From Eutrigla gurnardus (Eukaryota; Chordata; Actinopteri; Perciformes; Triglidae), in NCBI GenBank assembly GCA_963514095.1, contig OY741275.1, positions 6,885,151 to 6,949,150 on the forward strand: 64,000 bases of DNA. Reading direction: 5' to 3'. The notes under the pieces are model-generated. The model was not told where the DNA came from, ran no database searches, and saw only the letters and a list, made by a program, of their open reading frames with translations. Of this stretch, positions 10,608 to 20,035 are shown one piece after another; the first letter of the stretch is position 1, and every line of letters starts with the position of its first letter. Position numbers and translations under genes: made by a program.

Positions 10608-12728
10608 TCATGGTTTAGTTTTTCTTTTCTTATTTTTTCGGCCAGTCCTGACCTGCTTGACCAGGTCCAGGTCCATGTCTGTGTCGGAGCTGGTCCCGAG
10701 CTGTGTCTGAGGAACGACAGGGACCCCTCCCTGCCGTCCTTCGAGCAGTGGCCCCTCACTGGCTGAGCCCCCCTGTCTGGCCATCGCCTGGGCCGAGGGC
10801 AGCTCACCGTCTTCTCCAAGACAGGAGCCATCCCCAGCCCAGCCGCCACCTCCGGCCGCCTCTAGCCCGCCCAGGCTGGAGCCGATGAGCTCCGCCTGGC
10901 TCAGGCCTATCGGCACCGTTGCTTGCTCCGGGGGCCCAGCCCGGGCTAGGTCAGCCGTCACGGCCACACCCGCCCCCTTGCTCAGGTCCTGCTGCTCACC
11001 TGCCACCTGCTCTCTGGATCCAGCCCGGGCTAGGTCAGCCGTCACGGCCCCACCTGCCCCTTCCTGCTCCATGTCCTCCTCGCTCTCACTCTCCTCCTCC
11101 TCTGAGAGAAGCTCTGCCGAGGAGCCTGCATCCTCCTCCTCCTCCTCCTCCTCCTCCTCCTCCTTCTCCTTCTCCTCCTCCTCCTCCCCCTCCTCCTCCT
11201 CGCTCTCCTTACAAGAGCACCTTGAATTGACATTACTGCACAACAAACATTTCTCCTCCTCCGGCCCCCTCTTGGCCCCACACTCCCGCACATAATGCCC
11301 CTGGACCCCGCACTTGTGACAGTAAAATTCCGGGCATTCCCGAAGTATGTGACCTGGCTGCAGGCACATACGGCACACTTTTACCTGTCGGTCGTGTATG
11401 ACCCTAAAGTATTCTGGCCCAAGGGCCGTCTCGAACCGTGCCGAGTACGGCAGGCTCTGGATCTTATCATTAAACTTCACTTTTAAGAACCTGGTACCAT
11501 CAGCGACATTTGTCCCCGGCCACATTCGTCTCCTTATCTGGGAGGCAGCACCCACCCCCCAGCTCTCTAATTTAGCCACAATCTCCTTGTCAGTAATATA
11601 GGCAGGCAGGTTGAGAAACGACACGACTAGCTCATCATTACACAGACCTTTGGCTAAAACAGCAGTGTCTCCAATTTTAAAGCCATCCAGGATTCTTTCC
11701 TTACACTTGATGTGCGTCATCGTCACTTCGTAAGCGCGGGGACCGGTGGCACGGCAAGCCATCAAGCCCCCACACAAGCCCCTCACCGCCCGCATGAGCT
11801 CCATCGCGGAGATGGGGAGAGTCCCTTGCAGCTCCAAGAGCACGGTGAGCTCCTTTTCGAAAGTCCGCTGGGGTCCTGCTGCCGCGGACGGGGCCGTCAC
11901 AGCTCCAGCCGCTGCTCCCGTCCCCGATCCAGCAGCCGCTCCAGCTCCTGCGTCCCTGGCTCTTCTCGCCGCCAGCAACGCAGCCGCTGTTTCTCTCCCG
12001 GCCGCTGCAGCCATCGAAGCCGCCGCCGGAGCCTCCGCTCGTCCCGCCGAGTCCTCCACCGTCCTCCCGGCCCCGCTGCCTGGTCCTGTGTCGCCCGCTC
12101 GTCCCGCCGTGTTCGCCGCCGCTGCTGCCGCCGCCTGGGCTGGCCTGCTTGCCCGTCCCGCCTGGTTGGCCGCCGCCGCCGCTGCTCTGGCTGCTGGGAT
12201 CACCGCCGCTGGAGCTGCCGCCGCTTTGGTCCCTCCCGGAGCGAAGGACACGCTCCGTCCCATCGCCGCCGCCGCCGCAGCTCCCGAAGCCGCCACCATC
12301 GGAGCCTTTCCTAGCCCCGCTGAGCCTGCTCGACCTGTCACGGGTCCCGGAGCTCTGGCGTCCCCGGCCCTCGTGGCTGCCACCCTCTGTGGCATCACTC
12401 CAGCTGGTACGGCGGAGCCGACTGCCAACCCGGAAGTCGGCGCGCTCCTCGCGGCCCTCTGCTTCTGGCCTGCCACCCGGCCCTTCCCCCCCGCAGTCTT
12501 CCACTCACAGTCATCCACACACTCATTCTCACTCATAGACTCTATCCCTTTCATCAATCTTCCACTCTTATCGATCCTCACATCATACGCACTCAGAGCC
12601 TCCTCTCCCCCCCGGACGCCCTTTGCAGGACGCCCAGAGGAGAGAGCAGGTGCAGCCAAATCCGGGTCCGTCATGCTTCTCATCGTAACCTTAGCCTTGC
12701 TTCTAGTCTTAACCATAGAATCCGTCAT
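10608..12728 (-). CDS. E2 ORF1: Ala/Gly-rich CCHC RNA-binding protein, intact
   Basis: A 706-aa Gag-like protein. Order: a basic/polar N terminus (about 1-75); an Ala/Gly/Arg/Pro-rich low-complexity segment with repeated AGRAG-type units (about 80-285); a conserved globular region with RRM-like spacing (about 286-440; an inference, not a profile hit); two CCHC knuckles of C-x2-C-x4-H-x4-C form (about 452-487) and a third Cys-rich patch; a glutamate-rich run (about 505-534); and a polar C terminus ending in Lys/Arg (KNKKRKTKP). It presumably binds element RNA. It ends 19 nt before ORF2, which is in another frame, so ORF2 is probably translated by reinitiation. Confidence 0.9.
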   Translation of the reverse strand: MTDSMVKTRSKAKVTMRSMTDPDLAAPALSSGRPAKGVRGGEEALSAYDVRIDKSGRLMKGIESMSENECVDDCEWKTAGGKGRVAGQKQRAARSAPTSGLAVGSAVPAGVMPQRVAATRAGDARAPGPVTGRAGSAGLGKAPMVAASGAAAAAAMGRSVSFAPGGTKAAAAPAAVIPAARAAAAAANQAGRASRPAQAAAAAAANTAGRAGDTGPGSGAGRTVEDSAGRAEAPAAASMAAAAGRETAAALLAARRARDAGAGAAAGSGTGAAAGAVTAPSAAAGPQRTFEKELTVLLELQGTLPISAMELMRAVRGLCGGLMACRATGPRAYEVTMTHIKCKERILDGFKIGDTAVLAKGLCNDELVVSFLNLPAYITDKEIVAKLESWGVGAASQIRRRMWPGTNVADGTRFLKVKFNDKIQSLPYSARFETALGPEYFRVIHDRQVKVCRMCLQPGHILRECPEFYCHKCGVQGHYVRECGAKRGPEEEKCLLCSNVNSRCSCKESEEEEGEEEEEKEKEEEEEEEEEEDAGSSAELLSEEEESESEEDMEQEGAGGAVTADLARAGSREQVAGEQQDLSKGAGVAVTADLARAGPPEQATVPIGLSQAELIGSSLGGLEAAGGGGWAGDGSCLGEDGELPSAQAMARQGGSASEGPLLEGRQGGVPVVPQTQLGTSSDTDMDLDLVKQVRTGRKNKKRKTKP
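11127..11213. repeat. (TCC)n-type microsatellite encoding poly-Glu in E2 ORF1
   Basis: Nearly pure TCC/CTC triplets on the plus strand, read as GAG/GAA on the coding strand. Length differs between elements (compare 3690-3720, 34500-34570, 41875-41930, 50240-50290 and 57520-57550) but stays in frame in the open copies, so the acidic tract varies without breaking the protein. Confidence 0.85.
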
Positions 12729-13061
12729 TATTTATTTATTTTTTTTTCCTTTTTACACACAAGAGCTACCGTGAAATCCCACCCCCGATCAGTGCTAGTC
12801 ACTGCCGGGGGGTATTAACCAAACTATCTATAAACAAAGAACCCGAAGTGACACCAAGTACATATAAAGGAAGAAAGATAGAGTAAGGGAAGAAGAAAGA
12901 AAAGGAAAAACACACCGCACACACGCACACACACGACGAACAAACAATTCAAGACAGACAAACAATTGCTCTCTGCACACTCACTCACTCTCACTCTGCT
13001 GCTGCACTCTCTGCTCACACACCGACTCGCCAACTCACACACACCAACTGCGCTCCTAGGG
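12729..13061 (-). other. E2 5'UTR
   Basis: 333 bp between the 5S nt 24 junction and the ORF1 ATG. On the transcribed strand it contains GT-rich stretches (plus-strand ACACACGC), T-runs such as 12906-12910 that would stop RNA polymerase III, and the conserved hairpin at 12782-12811. No TATA box identified. Confidence 0.75.
12782..12811 (-). promoter_or_regulatory. E2 5'UTR conserved hairpin
   Basis: Outer stem CCCCCG/CGGGGG, inner stem CAGTG/CACTG, loop ACTAG, asymmetric 1/2-nt bulge, 53 nt upstream of the ORF1 ATG. The same structure occurs in E1, E4, E5, E6 and E7, and with changed stem bases in E3. Confidence 0.8.
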
Positions 13062-13085
13062 GTTCAGGGTGGTATGGCCGTAAGC
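13062..13085 (-). pseudogene. 5S rRNA gene, 5' fragment (nt 1-24), cut by E2
   Basis: The first 24 nt of 5S rRNA, directly joined to the E2 5' end. Partner fragment at 6198-6294. Confidence 0.93.
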
Positions 13086-13572
13086 CGAGGGAGCAGGCAG
13101 AGAAAGGCCCTTTATAGATGTCCATCGCCTTTTGCCAAGAAATGGAGGACGTGTGTGCTGATGATGACAAGTTCCCACCAAAGCCTCCCAGGACAAAATG
13201 ATGACAATTTGGTCAGTGACAAGCACAATACCTGGACTATATTGACCAAACTGATGCAGTGAGCCCTGCTAAACTGCATGCAGCAGGAAGATAATCCCGC
13301 TTTTTGGCAATATCCGTATGTTTGCTTGTTCTGCTATGAAAACCGATCGCTCGATTTTGGAAAAGTTATACATTATCGAGAAAATGGCTGCACGACCCAA
13401 ATGTTACTGGGAAATTAAACAGGTCCCGTTCATGTTTGTAATGATTAATCAGATGATCCTGGGGACGTTGGGGGATGGGGGGAGAACTGGGGGGTAAAGA
13501 ATGAGATGAACTCCAATGTCCCCGTGGGAGGAGCAGCAGCACCCTCTGCTGTTTGTCAAGGGAAATGGAAAA
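13086..13572. repeat. 5S spacer (NTS), 487 bp
   Basis: Full-length spacer with the -30 TATAAA (13111-13116, minus strand) and plus-strand G-runs at 13461-13494. Nothing else seen. Confidence 0.9.
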
Positions 13573-13669
13573 AAGCTTACAGCACCTGGTATTCCCAGGC
13601 GGTCTCCCATCCAAGTACTGACCAGGCCCGACCCTGCTTAGCTTCCGAGATCAGACGAGATCGGGCGTG
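13573..13669 (-). pseudogene. 5S rRNA gene, 3' fragment (nt 24-120), cut by E3
   Basis: Starts at the same 5S nucleotide as the fragments left of E2 and E4 to E8, although E3 belongs to a different family. Partner at 28839-28860. Confidence 0.93.
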
Positions 13670-13781
13670 TTTTTTTTTAAAACACCCCTCATTCAAAAAA
13701 CCACACAAAACCCAAATCCCACACAAAACTCCCTCACTCTCCCACCTCCAAAATTAAGCCTCCCCCTTTTAACCACCCAAA
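13670..13781 (-). other. E3 3'UTR and A-tail
   Basis: 112 bp after the ORF2 stop ending in an A9 tail next to the 5S fragment. No AATAAA seen. It is shorter than, and unlike, the 3'UTRs of subfamilies A and B. Confidence 0.65.
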
Positions 13782-15833
13782 TCAACCCCAAACTGTGCCC
13801 TGCTCAGTCATCCATACAATTCCATTCTCGTTCACTCCACATACTCCCGCGCTCTCTACAAACATACTCACAAACAAACTCTCATCCACAACATACAGCA
13901 TTCGTAAGTGTCTTTTCCATTCATTCACAAACAGCCTCCATACATCCAACTTTCTCTTTTCATACAGTGCAAAATTGCGTCTGTTAAAAATCGCCCTTCT
14001 TGCGAACCCAAAGATCATGTTGATTGTTTTCCAGTTTTTATATTTCCTATTCACTCCCAAGAGTACAGACAATTCCCACCCCCGATCCACCCAGCAGTCT
14101 CCCACACTGCACCCTCCCAGCAGCCCCTTGATTTTTCCCCAGAATTCTGCTAGCTCGCAACAATACACAAAAATATGATTAACATCTTCATCCCCCCTTT
14201 CACACACCATACACGTCCTCCCATACACTCCCCTGTGCATTTGGTGCAGGATGATGCCTGTGAAAATCCTCCTATGCCTTATCTTGAAATCAAGATCGAA
14301 TATTGCATGCGGTGTGTGCGGTATGTTAATATACTTCCACAAAATGTTGGGTGTAATGTCCGGATATGTGTCTGTCCATTTACTCTCGCATGTGGGTTTT
14401 TGCGCTCTATGTGTCAATGCATGCTTATACCAAATCTTTGTTGTGACATCCGCAATGGCGTGTGTCTCCCCCCCCAGGCACAGGGAGATTCCCACCGCAT
14501 CATCCTGCCCAACCCTCCCCTTATTTCTAAACCCGTCCCCCCATTCGCTCATCACACACTCTTCCACTCTCTCCAACACTTTCACAATCACTCCCCTCCT
14601 ATATGTTATCCCCTTCTCTCTCACTATCCTAATCACTCTTTCTTTATCCCATCTCCCTCCCCTGTCGACTAGATCTCCCACCCGATTCAGCCCGCCCTCT
14701 CAAGAGCCACGCTCTTGATGACCCCTCCGCCCCCCTGTTTAAAATATGGGCTGGAGAGGAAAGGCAGCCTCATCACAGACGCTCTTGACTCGCATACGAG
14801 TGTAGTCTTATCAAAAAGCAGGAACCACGCGTTGAGCACCTCCTGGAAGAACCGCGGCAGATGTGCATAAGCCGCTGCGTTCTGCATCTGCAACAAATTG
14901 TCTTTACTTTGGAGACCAAATGTGCTCAGCCACTGGCTGAAGTGGCCTTTCCAGGCCGCCTCCCGACTTGCATCCCTAAATTTACCTATCAATTTAGTTC
15001 GTAACGCAGTTCTTTTTGCGAGTACGTCCATCAATCCTAGCCCACCCTGATCTTTGACCCTTATCAGCGTTCTATGCGCAATACTGGCTGCTTTGCTCCT
15101 CCAAATAAAGTCTCTAACGACTTTTGCAATCCTCTGCTCAGCCCAAGTCGGAAGCGCACAAGTGCTCAAGGCATGATTCACCTGCGACAACACTAGAGCA
15201 TTGGTGACAGCCACCCTTCCCCTCAGCAGCAGACCCCTAGCCCTCCACATACTCAGGGTATTTTGCATACGCACAATAACATCTTTCCACGTCAAATCAT
15301 CACATTCATTCTCATCACTTCCAACATACACTCCGAGCACTTTTCTTTTATTCTCTACTACCTTGAATCCCCATTTGTTATTTAGATCTTTGTTCCTACC
15401 CATCCCCATTATTTCCAACTTTTCCATATTAATTTTTGCTCCTGAAGCTCTCTCATAAGTTTTTATATGTTTCAATACTATATCTACATCACTCTCCCTT
15501 TTAACAATTATATTAATATCATCCGCGTACTGCATTAAACTAATTTTTCCTTTACCTATTCCACACACTCTTTTATCATTAGAAATTAAGGCCGCCAACG
15601 GCTCCGCCACCATGCTGTAGAGCAGTGCTGACATTGGGCAGCCCTGCCTCACTGACCTCTTGATATTAAAAGAGTCTGTCAAAACACTGTTACACTTTAT
15701 TTTGCTCTTAGCCCCCCCCATAAAGCAATCCCACCCACCCCCTTAATTTAGTCCCAAATCCAAATTTCTCTAGTACCCTCCCCAAAAAACCCTGATCTAC
15801 CCTATCAAACGCTTTATTTAAATCAATCCCCAG
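13782..15833 (-). pseudogene. E3 ORF2, C-terminal half (RT palm to zinc motif)
   Basis: Continues the ORF2 interrupted at 25367. After the LTR insertion the frame resumes at DLNKAFDR, then RQGCPMS, the catalytic YADD, the thumb and the C-terminal C-x2-C-x8-H-x4-C motif (CMVC...H...C). Lesions: a C8 run at 15712-15719 (a run of seven would keep frame) and a one-base shift near 14681-14687 that terminates the reading frame before the last third. Together with the N-terminal half at 25367-27112 this is a complete but dead APE/RT protein. Confidence 0.87.
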
Positions 15834-16023
15834 TGTTATGACTGTAGTCATTTCGTGAGTGTTTGTGCCCTGGGCTTGCTGTGTTTTTCCCTGATCTCGT
15901 ATGCAAATAGGTGTGTGCCGTGCCCGTGTCCTGATTGGTGGAGTGGTTCCAGGCTTTGCACTCGATTGGCTGGCTCTCAAGACCAGCTGATATTTAAAGA
16001 GCCAAGATGGCGGACGCCGGGGG

Positions 16024-19000
16024 AGGGTTGGGGATTTTAATGCTCACAATGAGCTGTGGGGAAGCAAGAAGAGAAACAGAAATGGGAAAATTGTAGAAGA
16101 TTTCATTGATAAAAACCAGCTAGTTGTGTTAAATGATGGTCGTCCTACATGGTTCAGAACAAGTCGGGCAGTGTCTTCTTCAATAGATATTACAATTGCA
16201 TCAGCAGAGTTGGCATCGGTTAGTAGGTGGGAGACAATGGATCGATATACCGTGGGAAGTGATCATGTCCCAATCATTTGTAAATTTGGCAGATGTTTAA
16301 TTGAGGAACCAGTCAATCTGTCATTGAGGCTCAATTATAAAAGGGCTAATTGGATCAAGTTTGAGGATGATGTGAATAAGAGTTTATCAATAATAGATAG
16401 TGAGAAAGGGGTAGATGAGTGGAATAGTACTTTAACCAAGGTATTATGGTCAGCTGCAGCCCAGAATATTCCTAAGAAAAAAGTTCCTGTAAGAGGAGCA
16501 ATGGTTCCATGGTGGACCGAAGAATGTAACCTTGCAGTCCGAGCTAGAAATAGAGCCTATAAAAGGTTAAGAAAACACCTACTAGAGAGCAATGCTATTG
16601 AGTATAAGAGACTCAGAGCTAAGGCTAGACGTGTCATTAAGGAGGCAAAGAAGCAAAGTTGGAGACATTTTTGTGGTAAATTAGGACCAGATACACCCAT
16701 AAAAAAGATTTGGAGTCTCGTACATAGAATGACAGGGGTGTTTCGGCAGGCAACAATCCCTGTACTTCACTGTGATGGAGCTGTAGCTGTAAATAACAAA
16801 GAAAAAGCAAATATGCTAGTTAAACAATTCCATAAAGTACATAGCTCTAACAATGCAAATAGGAGGAGGCGAGGTGAAGTATTAGGAAAGCAACTGGATA
16901 AACTGCAAATTAATAATGATAATGCTGATGATATCAATCTGTTTTTCTCACTAGGAGAGTTACAAAAAGCCACTAATCAGGGGAAAGATACTTCTCCAGG
17001 TAGGGACGGATTGGGGTATCAATTATTTAAACACTCTGGAGAACTGATGGGGGAGGAAGTGCTTGCCCTAATAAATAATGTGTGGGAGAGGGGATGTCTT
17101 CCTAAAGAATGGAAGCATGCGGTAATTGTTCCAATTGTGAAACCTGGAAAGCAACCCGATAACCCTAGTTCCTATAGACCAATTGCCCTGACCTCTGTCT
17201 TGTGCAAAATCATGGAACGTATGATAACAGATAGGCTTGGGGAAAAGCTGGAAAAAAGTGGCTACTTTGTGACGCATCAGAGTGGATTTAGGCAGGGGCG
17301 GTCAACAATGGATGCTGTCTTAAATTTAGACATGGACATAAAGAAAGCCATCGCAAATAAGGAAGCAGTTGTTGCAGTCTTCCTGGATATAGAAAAAGCA
17401 TATGACATGCTTTGGAGGGAAGGGTTATTAATTGCACTTTATGACGTTGGAATCAGAGGGAGAATGTTTAACTGGATCAAAAACTTTTTATGCAACCGGT
17501 CAATTCAAGTGAGGATTGGAAATGAACTTTCAGATAAGTTTGAGGTGGAGAATGGAACCCCTCAAGGAAGCGTGATAAGTCCGCTTCTTTTTAATATTCT
17601 GGTTAACGGCATGTTTAGTAGAGTGGGGAAAGGATTTGGTTTTTCATTATTTGCAGATGATGGGGCTATCTGGAAGCGAGGGAGGAACCTCCCCTACCTG
17701 TTTAACCAAATTCAAGGTGCGTTAGAGAAAGTGACTGAGTGGGCTAATGATTGGGGTTTTAAAATTTCTACAGATAAAACTAAATATATGGTGTTTGGAA
17801 ATAAGAAAAGTATGCCGACCCAGCAAATACAACTGTATAATAATAATCTTGAAAAAGTCAAGTATTTTAAATTTTTAGGAATGTGGCTGGATGAAAGGAT
17901 GACAGGGAAAAAACAAGTTGAAATGGTTTCATTGAAGTGTGGGAAAATAATTAATGTCCTTAGGTGTGTGGCTGGGTCAGACTGGGGGGCTGATAGAGAA
18001 TCAATGATGATGATCTACAGAGCAATGATAAGATCAGCTATTGACTATGGAAGTATTGTTTATGGATCAGCAGCTCCGTCAGTGATCAGGAAACTTGACA
18101 TCGTCCAAGCAAAAGCCCTAAGAGTGTGCTGTGGAGCATTCAGTACAACTCCAATACCAGCATTACTGATAGAAATGGGGGAGATGCCGTTAGAAATCAG
18201 GAGACATAAACTTGGTTTGAGATATTTAATGAAGCTCAAAGGACAAAAAGAAATGTTACCAACAAAGAACCTTCTGAGTGAACATTGGGAGTTTATGGGA
18301 ACATCAAAAAGGACTAAAACAAATCTTGCAGAAAAATTAAAATCTGTGGCACAGGAAATTGGAATTGTGGATATAAGTGTGTGTCCTCCAGTGTGTCGTC
18401 CAGCTGTGGCCTCATGGTTGGTTCCAGATCCCATTGTTGACCTAAAGCTTTTGAATAAAAGCAAATCAAGGACGTCAGAGGTTGTAGTAAAGGAGGTAAA
18501 AGTCTGGCAGCAACTAAAATGGGGAAACCACCTACAAATTTATACAGATGGGTCAAAAGATCATGAGAGTGGGAAAGTGGCAGTTGGTATCAGCATACCT
18601 GAAATCGGGTATAAAAAAGGATACAGAATATCAAACCATATGTCAGTCTTCACAGCAGAAATGGTGGCAGTTCTGTTGGCAGTAAGATGGGTTGAGGACA
18701 ATAAACAGGAAAATGCAATCATATGCAGTGATTCAGCAGCAACATTAACTACAATAAAAGAAGCTAAATCCAAGTCCAGACCTGATTTAGTTGTAGAAAT
18801 TTTAGAATCTTTGTTTAGAATCCACAAGGCAGGGTATGAGGTGGGGTTTCTTTGGGTTCCGGCACATATGGGTGTGAAAGGGAATGAGGAGGCGGATGAG
18901 ATGGCAAAGAAGGCGGTGATGGAGGAAAGTGTGCAAATTCAGTTGCAATATGGGGCACCAGAGTATAGTGAAATAATAAACAGGTATCTAAAAGAAAAGT

Positions 19001-19392
19001 GGCAAAAGTCTTGGGAGAAGGAAAGGAAAGGAAGGGCATATTTTTCAGTGCAGGAAACGGTAAATAAAGACAAGTGCACTTACAGGTGCAGTAGGAAAGA
19101 CTCTGTAGTAATCTCAAGACTGAGACTTGGACACTGTGGGCTGAGGAGTGGGTTGGCTCTGATTGGTAAGCATCCTGATGGCAAATGCGAGTGTGGAGAT
19201 AGTGAGACAGTGAAACATGTGCTACTCCAGTGCAAAATATACTCCAGTCAGAGAAGGACTCTCTTCAAGAAACTTGGAGCAGATGGGGAAACCGTTTTTA
19301 ATATACGAACGCTTCTAAACCTAGATTCGCGGGTTAAAACAAAGAAATTGGTGGATTATCTACACCAAACAGGATTGTACAAAAGGATTTGA
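16024..19392 (+). CDS. I-type LINE ORF2, partial: endonuclease end, RT, RNase H, zinc motif
   Basis: An open frame of about 1122 codons starting in-frame at the truncation point. It opens with GDFNAHN, the endonuclease Asp/Asn motif, followed by SIDIT and the SDH motif. The RT shows SYRPIALTS, DIEKAYD, PQGSVISP and catalytic FADD. RNase H shows YTDGSK, AEM, SDS and the HMGVKGNEEAD motif. A terminal C-x-C-x8-H-x4-C zinc motif (CECG...KHVLLQC) is followed by the stop at 19390-19392. No native start codon survives; the first GTG/ATG codons are internal. No internal stop, implying a young insertion, although the protein lacks the first part of its endonuclease. Confidence 0.9.
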   Translation, partial: RVGDFNAHNELWGSKKRNRNGKIVEDFIDKNQLVVLNDGRPTWFRTSRAVSSSIDITIASAELASVSRWETMDRYTVGSDHVPIICKFGRCLIEEPVNLSLRLNYKRANWIKFEDDVNKSLSIIDSEKGVDEWNSTLTKVLWSAAAQNIPKKKVPVRGAMVPWWTEECNLAVRARNRAYKRLRKHLLESNAIEYKRLRAKARRVIKEAKKQSWRHFCGKLGPDTPIKKIWSLVHRMTGVFRQATIPVLHCDGAVAVNNKEKANMLVKQFHKVHSSNNANRRRRGEVLGKQLDKLQINNDNADDINLFFSLGELQKATNQGKDTSPGRDGLGYQLFKHSGELMGEEVLALINNVWERGCLPKEWKHAVIVPIVKPGKQPDNPSSYRPIALTSVLCKIMERMITDRLGEKLEKSGYFVTHQSGFRQGRSTMDAVLNLDMDIKKAIANKEAVVAVFLDIEKAYDMLWREGLLIALYDVGIRGRMFNWIKNFLCNRSIQVRIGNELSDKFEVENGTPQGSVISPLLFNILVNGMFSRVGKGFGFSLFADDGAIWKRGRNLPYLFNQIQGALEKVTEWANDWGFKISTDKTKYMVFGNKKSMPTQQIQLYNNNLEKVKYFKFLGMWLDERMTGKKQVEMVSLKCGKIINVLRCVAGSDWGADRESMMMIYRAMIRSAIDYGSIVYGSAAPSVIRKLDIVQAKALRVCCGAFSTTPIPALLIEMGEMPLEIRRHKLGLRYLMKLKGQKEMLPTKNLLSEHWEFMGTSKRTKTNLAEKLKSVAQEIGIVDISVCPPVCRPAVASWLVPDPIVDLKLLNKSKSRTSEVVVKEVKVWQQLKWGNHLQIYTDGSKDHESGKVAVGISIPEIGYKKGYRISNHMSVFTAEMVAVLLAVRWVEDNKQENAIICSDSAATLTTIKEAKSKSRPDLVVEILESLFRIHKAGYEVGFLWVPAHMGVKGNEEADEMAKKAVMEESVQIQLQYGAPEYSEIINRYLKEKWQKSWEKERKGRAYFSVQETVNKDKCTYRCSRKDSVVISRLRLGHCGLRSGLALIGKHPDGKCECGDSETVKHVLLQCKIYSSQRRTLFKKLGADGETVFNIRTLLNLDSRVKTKKLVDYLHQTGLYKRI

Positions 19393-19475
19393 TGTAGATC
19401 TTAATAACTAACTGTAGGGGCAGCAATACGCCAAAGCTGCGTCTAGTCTGCCTAACTAAAGAAGAAGAAGAAGAA
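16024..19475 (+). mobile_element. 5'-truncated I-type LINE inside the LTR
   Basis: A non-LTR retrotransposon of 3.45 kb flanked by an 11-bp duplication GACGCCGGGGG (16013-16023 and 19476-19486). The 3' end is a (GAA)n-type tail. The 5' end begins inside the endonuclease domain, so it was truncated on insertion. RNase H downstream of RT places it with the I/Nimb-like LINEs, distinct from the Tx1-type elements around it. The 3'UTR is about 83 bp. Confidence 0.9.
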
Positions 19476-19929
19476 GACGCCGGGGGCAGCAGGCATTTTC
19501 CTCATCCTCCTCCTCTCCCAACCGGCCACACTTATGTATCAGTTTTGTTGTTGAGTAGTCTTTTGTTGGTTTGAGTAGTTTTGGTTTCTTTCGAGTAGTA
19601 AGGGTGGACTGCCAGTTTTGTTAAACAGCGTTTTCTCCTGTTTATTTAGTTAGGGAGGTAAGTTTTGTGTCATTTCTGTTTTCCTCAGTTTATTAGGTAA
19701 GATTTACTCCCCAGACAGGAACCGTTATGTTTGTTGTTTTGGCCTTGGTCCACCCTGAAGCATATAGCTATTTTTGTTTATACTTAACTGGTTTTGTCAT
19801 CATCTTTAGTTTGTAAATAAATCATTTTCTTATTATTCTCATAATGTGTTTGTGGTCACTTGGGACTTGGGGAAGATGGGGGCCTTTTCGTGTTGTGTCC
19901 TAGTCCCCTAGACTGGGACATAACATGAT

Positions 19930-19943
19930 TGGGGGCTCGTCCG
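19930..19943 (+). other. Primer binding site, tRNA-Pro type
   Basis: TGGGGGCTCGTCCG begins 4 nt after the 5' LTR end. It matches the known tRNA-Pro 3'-end complement used as primer by many retroelements. The match decays after 14 nt. Confidence 0.75.
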
Positions 19944-20035
19944 TCTTCTTGTCTCGCTTCGTATTCGGGTAGGTTCGGTGAGATTTTTTTTTCTTTCTTC
20001 TGGTTGGCAGTTTGTTTTGTGTGTGGGGGGAAATT

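Larger units (their letters stand above)
6295..13061 (-). mobile_element. E2: complete 5S-inserted Tx1-type LINE, subfamily A
   Basis: A full 6.77-kb element between 5S nt 24 (13062) and the 5S 3' fragment (6294). It has a 333-bp 5'UTR with hairpin, ORF1 (706 aa), a 19-nt gap, ORF2 (1256 aa), a 523-bp A-rich 3'UTR, AATAAA at 6309-6314 and a terminal A10. Both ORFs are uninterrupted, so this copy is a candidate for activity. The 5' flank stops at 5S nt 24, so any target duplication is at most 1-3 nt (C, or AAC if the As are not from the tail). Confidence 0.93.
15834..19925 (+). repeat. 5' LTR of the Gmr1-like element, interrupted by a LINE
   Basis: LTR sequence occupies 15834-16023 and 19487-19925 (about 629 bp, counting the target duplication once). 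Visible signals: TATTTAAA at 15991-15998, a YY1-like CCAAGATGGCGG at 16002-16013, and AATAAA at 19816-19821. It contains 20 bp (near 19557-19580) that the 3' LTR lacks. Confidence 0.9.

Noticed and set aside
13782..14681. Independent small gene in the E3 3' region
   Set aside because: It is the frame-shifted C-terminal part of ORF2, with the same zinc motif position as in the other elements.
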